A stretch of DNA of 64,000 bases from Liquorilactobacillus ghanensis DSM 18630 (GTDB taxonomy: Bacteria > Bacillota > Bacilli > Lactobacillales > Lactobacillaceae), in contig NZ_AZGB01000025.1 of the NCBI RefSeq assembly GCF_001435235.1, positions 1 through 64,000 of the forward strand, read 5' to 3'. Below the pieces are notes generated by a model that saw only the letters and a program-made list of their open reading frames with translations, did not search any database and was not told the DNA's origin. Positions within the stretch are counted from its first letter, which is position 1; every line of letters begins with the position of its first letter. The position numbers were made by a program, and so were the translations under genes. Below are positions 57,781 to 64,000 of the stretch, piece by piece.

Positions 57781-58173
57781 TTAACGTTTTGAAAATTGTG
57801 GTGCCTTACGAGCTTTCTTAAGACCTGGTTTTTTACGTTCTTTCATCCGTGAATCACGTGTCAATAAACCAGCACGTTTTAATACACCACGGAAATCAGG
57901 GTCGACTTCAAGCAAAGCACGAGCAATTCCATGACGAATAGCGCCTGCTTGACCTGAAAAGCCACCACCAAAAACATTAACCAAAACATCGTAAGAATCT
58001 TGGGTTTCAGTCACTTCAAATGGCTGTACCATAACTTCACGTAAATTTGCATAGGGAATGTATTCTTCTGCAGAATGGTCATTGATCGTAATCTTACCAG
58101 TACCCGGTACCAAACGAACGCGGGCAACAGAATTCTTACGACGGCCAGTTCCTCTGTATTGTACTTGAGCCAA
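57781..58173 (-). CDS. rpsI: Ribosomal protein S9
   Basis: 130-residue 30S subunit protein. [17 protein letters not shown] at the start and the C-terminal [12 protein letters not shown], whose tail reaches the P-site tRNA, are intact. It lies 13 bases downstream of rplM, the usual pair. Confidence 0.97.
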   Translation of the reverse strand: MAQVQYRGTGRRKNSVARVRLVPGTGKITINDHSAEEYIPYANLREVMVQPFEVTETQDSYDVLVNVFGGGFSGQAGAIRHGIARALLEVDPDFRGVLKRAGLLTRDSRMKERKKPGLKKARKAPQFSKR

Positions 58174-58186
58174 ATTCAGTCTCCTC

Positions 58187-58630
58187 CTAAATCAATTTTG
58201 TAATATCGAGTACTTCAGGCTGTTGAGCAGTGTGCTGATGATTTTCACCGCGATAAACACGCAATTTTTTCAACTGAGCACGACCCAAACTACCCTTAGG
58301 TAACATACCTTTGATTGACAGTGTCAATAATTTTTCAGGATCTTTCTGACGATAATCTCCTGCTGTTCTGCTCTTCAAACCACCTGGATGATCTGTATGA
58401 TGATAATATATTTTCCGTTCTGCTTTGCGACCGGTTAAAGCCACTTTATCTGCATTGATAATAATTACAAAATCACCAGTATCAACATTTGGTGTAAAAG
58501 TCGGTTTATTCTTGCCACGCAAAACTGACGCAACGACTGCTGACAAACGTCCCAAAGGAACATCTGTTGCATCAACTAGATACCATTTACGTTCTACTTC
58601 GCCTGGCTTCGCAATATAAGTTGTACGCAC
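58187..58630 (-). CDS. rplM: Ribosomal protein L13
   Basis: 147-residue 50S protein. The start is GTG 58630 (reading [16 protein letters not shown]), 8 bases after GGAGG. The in-frame ATG five codons upstream is itself part of that ribosome-binding site, and the longer upstream frame is leader. [27 protein letters not shown] and [10 protein letters not shown] are conserved. Confidence 0.96.
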   Translation of the reverse strand: MRTTYIAKPGEVERKWYLVDATDVPLGRLSAVVASVLRGKNKPTFTPNVDTGDFVIIINADKVALTGRKAERKIYYHHTDHPGGLKSRTAGDYRQKDPEKLLTLSIKGMLPKGSLGRAQLKKLRVYRGENHQHTAQQPEVLDITKLI

Positions 58631-58740
58631 GATTTCTTCCTCCATTTTTATATGCTTGTTTGACACGCATAATAAGTTTCCGGGGCCTACTGTGGGGCAA
58701 ACAATACCAAATTTAATTTTACGTTTTTTCCCTACTAATG
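58631..58740 (-). promoter_or_regulatory. Leader region of rplM-rpsI
   Basis: 110 bases between truA and rplM with an unusually GC-rich core (GCCCCACAGTAGGCCCCGG on the minus strand). Firmicutes often carry an L13 leader here, bound by L13 itself. The position fits; the fold was not verified. Confidence 0.4.
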
Positions 58741-59517
58741 TCAATCGTTATTCACTAGTTTATCCGGTTGGTAAACAACTTCTTTTAAATATAATCCGCT
58801 TGCCGGAGCGGTCACACGACATTGATTTCGATCTTTAACTTGATAAAGGCGCAAAAAATCATGAACCGGTCGGCGACGGCTACCAATTTCCAATAAGGCA
58901 GCGACCATGATCCGCACTTGATTATACAAAAAACCACTACCATAAAACTCAAAAATAATTTCATTTTCTTGCGGAACTTCTTTAACTTCCGCTGAATAAA
59001 TTGTTCTGATGTGTGACTTAGTCTGACTACCGGCAGCTACAAAGCTCGAGAAGTCATGCGTTCCCACTACATCCTGAAGTGCAATTTTAATCAGATCAAT
59101 CTCTAATGGATATTTATAATGACCAGTATAGAAACGTTTAAACGGATTAATTGCCTTAGTATGACTCACTCGATAAACATAACGCTTCCCATGAGCCGTA
59201 AACTGGGCGTGAAATTCAGAACTAACGTGTTCAGCAGTTTTAATTTCAATATCCAGTGGCAGCAAACTGTTCAAACCATTCACGATTCCCTGATCAGGGA
59301 TATCATTGACCAAATCAAAATGGATAACCTGGCCTAGGGCGTGAACCCCAGCATCAGTTCTGCCGGAACCAAAAACATGCACATAATTGCTTCCTTTGTT
59401 CATCTGGTTAACGGCTTTTTCTAAGACCCCTTGAACTGTTCGCTGTCGTGGTTGAACTTGAAAACCGGCAAAAGCTGTGCCATCATATGCTAACGTCACT
59501 TTGTATCTAATTGTCAA
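58741..59517 (-). CDS. truA: tRNA pseudouridine(38-40) synthase
   Basis: 258 residues; modifies the anticodon arm of many tRNAs. [19 protein letters not shown] opens the fold, and the catalytic Asp lies in [30 protein letters not shown] is conserved in the C-terminal half. The start is placed at TTG 59517; a TTG at 59541 is possible but has no ribosome-binding site. It follows ecfT closely, in the ecfA1-ecfA2-ecfT-truA-rplM-rpsI string. Confidence 0.93.
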   Translation of the reverse strand: MTIRYKVTLAYDGTAFAGFQVQPRQRTVQGVLEKAVNQMNKGSNYVHVFGSGRTDAGVHALGQVIHFDLVNDIPDQGIVNGLNSLLPLDIEIKTAEHVSSEFHAQFTAHGKRYVYRVSHTKAINPFKRFYTGHYKYPLEIDLIKIALQDVVGTHDFSSFVAAGSQTKSHIRTIYSAEVKEVPQENEIIFEFYGSGFLYNQVRIMVAALLEIGSRRRPVHDFLRLYQVKDRNQCRVTAPASGLYLKEVVYQPDKLVNND

Positions 59518-59544
59518 AACTTTCTCTCTCTTTCTCAGCAAATT

Positions 59545-60342
59545 TTACCAGGTGCGCAATAAAAACATTATTACTGTGACTAACAAAAAAGCAAACATAC
59601 TGAGCGTATCACGCAAACGCCACTGATTAACCCGATATTTCGTTCGCCCTTCGCCACCATGATAACCACGTGCTTCCATAGCCGTTGCTAAATCCTCTGC
59701 CCGATTAAAGGCACTGACAAATAATGGTATCAATAAAGGGACGACTGCATGCAGCCGTTGTCGTAAACTGCCAGTGTCAAAATTAACACCACGGGAACGT
59801 TGAGCATTCATTATTTTAGTAGCTTCATCAAGTAATGTCGGCACAAATCGCAAAGCAATCGACAGCATCAGCGACACCTCATAAACTGGAAAATGAATTT
59901 TTTTGAGCGGCTTAAGCAACGACTCAAGTGCCCCAGCAATTTCTAATGGCGGAGTTGTCAAAGTCAGCAGCGTTGACATAAAAATTATCAATACAAAACG
60001 AAAAAAAACATAGATTCCACTGATAATCCCAGTTTGGGTTAAAGAAAATGGACCCCATTGCCAGTAAACAGTTCCTCCACGACTAAAGAGAATTTGCAAA
60101 ACTACGGTAAACAAAATCAACCAAATTAACGGCTGAACTCCCTTCCAAAAGAAGCTTAATTTTATTTTTGCAAGTAAAATACAGCCAGCAACAACCGCAA
60201 ACATAAATAAATAAGTTAACCAATTATTTGCTAAAAAAATTATAATAATAAAATAAAAACTTAAAATTAATTTAGAACGGGGATCTAACCGATGAATAAA
60301 TGAAGATCCTGGCAAGTATCTTCCCAAAAGGACTTTATTCAA
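59545..60342 (-). CDS. ecfT: ECF transporter transmembrane component EcfT
   Basis: 265-residue membrane scaffold that couples the ATPases to S-components. About five hydrophobic segments (from 28 on). The coupling motif reads AQRSRGVNF, and the second is EARGYHGG (the conserved ARG pair). The start is TTG 60342, with GGAGGGGAG upstream and overlapping the ecfA2 stop as TTGA. It should serve S-components elsewhere, including the one at 51.4 kb. Confidence 0.93.
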   Translation of the reverse strand: MNKVLLGRYLPGSSFIHRLDPRSKLILSFYFIIIIFLANNWLTYLFMFAVVAGCILLAKIKLSFFWKGVQPLIWLILFTVVLQILFSRGGTVYWQWGPFSLTQTGIISGIYVFFRFVLIIFMSTLLTLTTPPLEIAGALESLLKPLKKIHFPVYEVSLMLSIALRFVPTLLDEATKIMNAQRSRGVNFDTGSLRQRLHAVVPLLIPLFVSAFNRAEDLATAMEARGYHGGEGRTKYRVNQWRLRDTLSMFAFLLVTVIMFLLRTW

Positions 60343-61217
60343 TTGCTGCTCCCCTCCTTTGGCAGCCACTTTGCCAACTGATCAGCTAATTGATCTTCAG
60401 TCAATGGCAATTCCTTAAATTTAAAATTTGACTGCTGCTGAATAGCAAAAGCAAGCTTAGCTGCATGCGGTAAATCCAAATGATGCTTGTGCAGCCATTC
60501 TGGCCGGCTGAATAATTTCCTTGGAGTCTGCTGAGCCATTATCTTGCCTTCCTCTAAAACAATAACTTGATCTGCATATAGGGCAACATCATCCATTTGA
60601 TGAGTTACCAAAATTACCGTTAAGTCCTGCTGTTGTTTCAATTGCGCAAATAATTCCATGATTTCTTGATGCCCGCGCGGATCTAAACCAGCAGTAGGTT
60701 CATCTAAAACTAAAATCTGCGGTTGCATCGCTAGAATTCCAGCAATAGCTACCCGCCGCATCTGCCCACCGGATAATTCAAACGGAGACTGCTCCAAGAC
60801 TGAAGCTGGCAGTTGAACCAGTTCAGCTGTTTTGCGAGCTATTTTTTCGGCTTCTGCAGGTGTTGCTCCAAAATTTTTCGGAGCAAATGCAATATCTTTT
60901 AATACCGTTTCTTCAAACAATTGTGCTTCTGGAAATTGGAAAACAACTCCGACTTGGCGTCGCAATTTCACCAATTCTTTATTCGTTGTAGTCGTAGTAA
61001 TTAATTGGTCATTAACTGTCAATTCTCCGCTGGTTGGTCGCAATAGACCATTTAAATGCTGAATCAAAGTTGATTTACCACTGCCTGTATGACCAATTAC
61101 TGCTGTATAACTATGTTCGGGAATTGAAAAAGAAACATCTGATAAAGCACGGTGGGCAAATGGTGTCGCTGGCTGATAAATGTAAGTTACATTTTTGAAA
61201 TTGATTGACAAATCCAA
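60339..61217 (-). CDS. ecfA2: ECF transporter ATPase EcfA2
   Basis: 292 residues. Walker A GHTGSGKST, Q-loop GVVFQFPEAQ, signature LSGGQMRRVAIAG, Walker B LVLDEPTAGLDP and switch VTHQMDD are complete. The C-terminal extension (about 235-292) is typical of EcfA2. The start is TTG 61217 after AAAGGA, 31 bases inside the end of ecfA1. Confidence 0.95.
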   Translation of the reverse strand: MDLSINFKNVTYIYQPATPFAHRALSDVSFSIPEHSYTAVIGHTGSGKSTLIQHLNGLLRPTSGELTVNDQLITTTTTNKELVKLRRQVGVVFQFPEAQLFEETVLKDIAFAPKNFGATPAEAEKIARKTAELVQLPASVLEQSPFELSGGQMRRVAIAGILAMQPQILVLDEPTAGLDPRGHQEIMELFAQLKQQQDLTVILVTHQMDDVALYADQVIVLEEGKIMAQQTPRKLFSRPEWLHKHHLDLPHAAKLAFAIQQQSNFKFKELPLTEDQLADQLAKWLPKEGSSN

Positions 61218-62026
61218 TCGACCATCCTTTGTTCAGTGTAGTATTGTGCAGGTACTTTAACGTGACGCTGAGTTAAGGCTGCTTTTATTTTTTCTGAAAA
61301 AGGAACAGCCAATCCCAGACTAACCAATTCTTTACCGTGAGCAAAAACCTGTTCAGGAGGAGCAGATTCAATTATTTTGCCATCATCTAAAACTACTACA
61401 CGATCAGCCAAAGCAGCCTCATCAATATCATGAGTAATTGAAATAATCGTAAAATCATGCTGCATTTTTAACTCGTGAATTAATTGGATCACGTCGCGTC
61501 TGCCTTCTGGATCCAGCATACTGGTAGCTTCATCTAAAATTATAACTTTGGGTTGTAACGCGATTACTCCGGCCAGAGCGACTCGCTGCTTCTGACCACC
61601 AGATAAGTTAACTGGTTCCTGATCGGCAAATTGCAGCATGTTAACTCGCTGTAAAGCTGCTCTTACTCGCTGATGCATTAAATCATAGGGAACTGCTTGG
61701 TTCTCCAAGCCAAAAGCTACATCTTCAGCTACATTAGCACCAACAAACTGATTTTCTGGATTTTGAAAAACCATGCCAATTTTCTGACGAATTTCCCAAA
61801 TGTTTTCAACATTCAGCTTTTGCTGATCTACAGTAATTGTCCCACTTTGCGGTTGTAAAAGACCATCGATCAGCCGAGCCAACGTACTTTTACCACTGCC
61901 GTTATGTCCAATAATAGCCACCCATTCATGGTTCTCAATCCGAAAATTGAAATCCTTAAATAAAAATTCAGCTTGTTGCGAATATTTAAAATTCAGCTGC
62001 TCAATCTCAATTATACTGCTTGTCAT
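61187..62026 (-). CDS. ecfA1: ECF transporter ATPase EcfA1
   Basis: 279 residues. Walker A GHNGSGKST, Q-loop MVFQNPENQFVG, signature LSGGQKQRVALAG, Walker B VIILDEATSMLDP and switch SITHDIDEA are complete. ATG 62026 after GGAGGTG. First gene of the module, behind the rplQ downstream element. Confidence 0.95.
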   Translation of the reverse strand: MTSSIIEIEQLNFKYSQQAEFLFKDFNFRIENHEWVAIIGHNGSGKSTLARLIDGLLQPQSGTITVDQQKLNVENIWEIRQKIGMVFQNPENQFVGANVAEDVAFGLENQAVPYDLMHQRVRAALQRVNMLQFADQEPVNLSGGQKQRVALAGVIALQPKVIILDEATSMLDPEGRRDVIQLIHELKMQHDFTIISITHDIDEAALADRVVVLDDGKIIESAPPEQVFAHGKELVSLGLAVPFSEKIKAALTQRHVKVPAQYYTEQRMVDWICQSISKM

Positions 62027-62205
62027 TTGCTCACCTCCGACAGTTTCACTTCTATAGCCCTTATCATAACATAATGTAATCTTTTAAGTTGCTCAAATTT
62101 TATCAAATTACGGACTTGCTTTTTTGATTTTTAAGTATGTATAAGTAAATGGCAAAGATAATTTAATAATCATCTTTGCCACTCAACTGATTTTTAATTA
62201 CAACA

Positions 62206-62312
62206 AAAAAAATCACTTTTTATAACAAAGGTTTCACCATAATAGGCTACTTAGGACTAGACTTGGATCTTCCCCATCATCGTAACGCCCAGTTATTGTT
62301 ATAAAAGTGACA
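62206..62312 (-). ncRNA. Structured element downstream of rplQ (probable L17 downstream element)
   Basis: Directly after rplQ a long stem, TCACTTTTATAACAA against TTGTTATAAAAAGTGA with one bulged base, encloses a 60-70-base GC-richer interior and is followed by eight T (62206-62213). Position, taxon and terminal stem fit the L17DE motif described in Lactobacillales and Listeria. The interior fold was not checked against its covariance model. It also works as the operon terminator. Confidence 0.65.
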
Positions 62313-62322
62313 AAAAATTTAA

Positions 62323-62706
62323 TTAATCAACTAATTCCAAGACAACCATTTTAGCTGCATCACCACGACGTTCACTCATTTTTAAAATTCGAGTGTAACC
62401 ACCGTTGCGATCCTTAAAACGAGGTGCAACTTCAGCAAATAACTTCTGTAATGCTGTCTGAACGATAACTTTATCTTCTTCTTCTTTAACATCAGCAATA
62501 ACATCCATCATAAACGCAGCTGCTCGACGACGGGAAGCAAGATCGCCTTTTTTGCCCAGAGTAATCATTTTCTCAGCCGTCTTGCGAACTTCTTTAGCGC
62601 GAGCTTCAGTCGTCACAATTTTACCTTCAACCAGCAAATCCGTTGTCAAATTACGGAGCATTGCTCGACGATGTCCACTTGTACGACCTAATTTACGGTA
62701 ACTCAT
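62323..62706 (-). CDS. rplQ: Ribosomal protein L17
   Basis: 127-residue 50S protein at the polypeptide exit tunnel. [20 protein letters not shown] at the N-terminus and [21 protein letters not shown] at the C-terminus are diagnostic when read as two shorter motifs ([22 protein letters not shown]). It is last in the alpha operon, 21 bases after rpoA. Confidence 0.97.
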   Translation of the reverse strand: MSYRKLGRTSGHRRAMLRNLTTDLLVEGKIVTTEARAKEVRKTAEKMITLGKKGDLASRRRAAAFMMDVIADVKEEEDKVIVQTALQKLFAEVAPRFKDRNGGYTRILKMSERRGDAAKMVVLELVD

Positions 62707-62727
62707 TAAATTTCCCTCCCTTGTAAA

Positions 62728-63672
62728 TTAATCTTCATGACGTAATGAAAGGCCAAGATCCACCAATTTATTCTTAACTTCTTCTAACGATTTGCGTCCA
62801 AGGTTGCGAACCTTCATCATATCAGCTTCTGACTTATTAGTCAGTTCCTGAACAGTATTAATTCCCGCACGTTTCAAACAGTTATAAGAACGAACAGACA
62901 AATCTAACTCTTCAATTGTCATTTCAAGCATTTTTTCTTTATGTGTTTCTTCTTTTTCGACCATGATTTCAGCATTCTTAGCTTCATCAGTTAAATCAAC
63001 AAATAAGGTCAAATGCTCGGTTAAAATTTTTGCCGATAAACTGATAGCCTCACTTGGACTGATTGAACCATTTGTCCAAACATCTAACGTCAATTTATCA
63101 TAATCATTTTTTTGACCAACACGTGTTTTCTCGACTTGATAATTGACACGTTCGATCGGGGTATAAATTGAGTCGATCGGCAAAACACCAATCGGCATAT
63201 CATCAGCCTTTGCTTTATTCTCATCAGCTGAAACATAGCCGCGGCCCTTATTAGCATTCATTCTGACATGAAGTGAAGCTCCCTCAGCTACTGAACAAAG
63301 ATACAGATGCTTATTCAGGACTTCAACTTCAGCGCTTCCCTGAATGTCTCCGGCTGTAACATCAAGCGGCCCTGTTACATCAATTTCTAGTGCCTGATCT
63401 TCTTCCGAATCGATTTTCAATGCCACTTTCTTTAAATTCAAAATAATTTGAGTAACATCTTCACGAACACCCTTGATTGTTGAAAATTCATGTAAAACAC
63501 CATCGATTTGAATATTAGTAATCGCAGCACCAGGCAATGAGGAAAGTAAAATCCGACGAAGCGAATTACCCAAAGTTGTGCCATAGCCACGTTCTAATGG
63601 CTCGACAATAAATTTACCAAAATTAGGACTTTCTTCTATTTTGTGAATTTTTGGTTTTTCAAATTCGATCAT
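62728..63672 (-). CDS. rpoA: RNA polymerase alpha subunit
   Basis: 314 residues. N-terminal assembly domain ([29 protein letters not shown]), a flexible linker near 230-245, and the C-terminal domain with [18 protein letters not shown] and [12 protein letters not shown] that binds UP elements and activators. The start is ATG 63672 after AAAGGGG; a TTG seven codons upstream is less likely. Confidence 0.97.
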   Translation of the reverse strand: MIEFEKPKIHKIEESPNFGKFIVEPLERGYGTTLGNSLRRILLSSLPGAAITNIQIDGVLHEFSTIKGVREDVTQIILNLKKVALKIDSEEDQALEIDVTGPLDVTAGDIQGSAEVEVLNKHLYLCSVAEGASLHVRMNANKGRGYVSADENKAKADDMPIGVLPIDSIYTPIERVNYQVEKTRVGQKNDYDKLTLDVWTNGSISPSEAISLSAKILTEHLTLFVDLTDEAKNAEIMVEKEETHKEKMLEMTIEELDLSVRSYNCLKRAGINTVQELTNKSEADMMKVRNLGRKSLEEVKNKLVDLGLSLRHED

Positions 63673-63757
63673 TCTTATCTTTACCCCTTTCAAAACGCAA
63701 CGTGCAATCTGGCGAAAACATTATGAAGATTTACCTCAAAATGAATGCTAACCATTA

Positions 63758-64000
63758 TTAAACACGACGGCGTTTTGGAGGACGACATCCATTATGAGGA
63801 ACCGGAGTAACATCGCGAATTGAAGTAACTTCCAGTCCTGTTGTTTGTAATGCACGGATTGCGGCTTCACGGCCAGAACCTGGTCCCTTAACAGCAACTT
63901 CAACAGATTTCATACCATGCTCCATTGATCCCTTGGCAGCAGCTTCAGCAGCCATTTGTGCAGCAAATGGTGTTGACTTACGGCTTCCCTTGAATCCAAG
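63758..64000 (-). CDS. rpsK: Ribosomal protein S11 (5' end cut by the window)
   Basis: The last 80 codons of S11: [15 protein letters not shown] continues into [19 protein letters not shown], then [13 protein letters not shown] and the C-terminal [17 protein letters not shown]. The full protein is about 129 residues, so some 49 codons lie to the right. The in-frame ATG at 63955 is internal. Usual alpha-operon order rpsK-rpoA-rplQ. Confidence 0.95.
   Translation of the reverse strand, partial: LGFKGSRKSTPFAAQMAAEAAAKGSMEHGMKSVEVAVKGPGSGREAAIRALQTTGLEVTSIRDVTPVPHNGCRPPKRRRV

Noticed and set aside
58631..58744. Longer N-terminus for L13
   Set aside because: The upstream codons cover the leader and the ribosome-binding site; L13 proteins begin at MRTTY-type sequence.

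Overview
The window comes from a low-GC Firmicute, most likely a member of the Lactobacillaceae (Lactobacillus sensu lato). Evidence: an Apf-type LysM cell-surface protein, a DUF4828-type protein, a CamS lipoprotein beside ligA and gatCAB, a T-box-controlled tyrS, a guanine-riboswitch xpt-pbuX operon, and rplM-rpsI lying downstream of truA and the ECF energizing module. The species cannot be fixed from the sequence. Most genes are on the minus strand. Many of them start with TTG or GTG.

Left part (1-24.3 kb). Tandem rRNA-type promoters at the left edge fire out of the window. Next come tyrS with its T-box, a Fur/PerR-family regulator with a Fur box, ackA, a CorA-type transporter, an Apf-like secreted LysM protein, an esterase, a wecB-type epimerase with an uncharacterised partner, tRNA-Arg(CCU), a YfmL-like DEAD-box helicase, an oxidoreductase, ppsA with a cre site and promoter, an orphan holin-like gene, a Nudix hydrolase, a membrane-anchored methyltransferase, a DJ-1 protein, and a TetR-flavoprotein pair with twin operators. 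A Fur-box-controlled siderophore-type iron ABC transporter (binding lipoprotein, two permeases, ATPase) closes the region.

Accessory island (about 24.3-35.8 kb). It is bounded by transcription terminators. It holds an unknown membrane-anchored protein, a complete type I restriction-modification locus (hsdR, hsdS, tyrosine recombinase, inverted hsdS cassette, truncated hsdS, hsdM), a decayed XRE regulator and an Mrr-like endonuclease. Four copies of one short sequence (core ATAAATGATAATTTA) sit at the INDNL junction of each hsdS piece as two convergent pairs. Inverting the first pair would fuse the truncated hsdS in frame to the silent cassette. Inverting the second would truncate the hsdS that is now full length. 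The arrangement reads as a phase-variable, recombinase-driven specificity switch, and it is the main finding here.

Right part (35.9-64 kb). Housekeeping genes run in the minus direction: pcrA-ligA-camS-gatCAB-dagK-rlmD; a PurK-like ATP-grasp gene; xpt-pbuX under a guanine riboswitch; an ECF S-component with a GH73 glucosaminidase; a MarR regulator; the copper operon copY-copA-copZ; an MtnE-like aminotransferase; and the end of the alpha ribosomal operon (rpsK partial, rpoA, rplQ), then ecfA1-ecfA2-ecfT-truA-rplM-rpsI. A structured element after rplQ fits the L17 downstream element.
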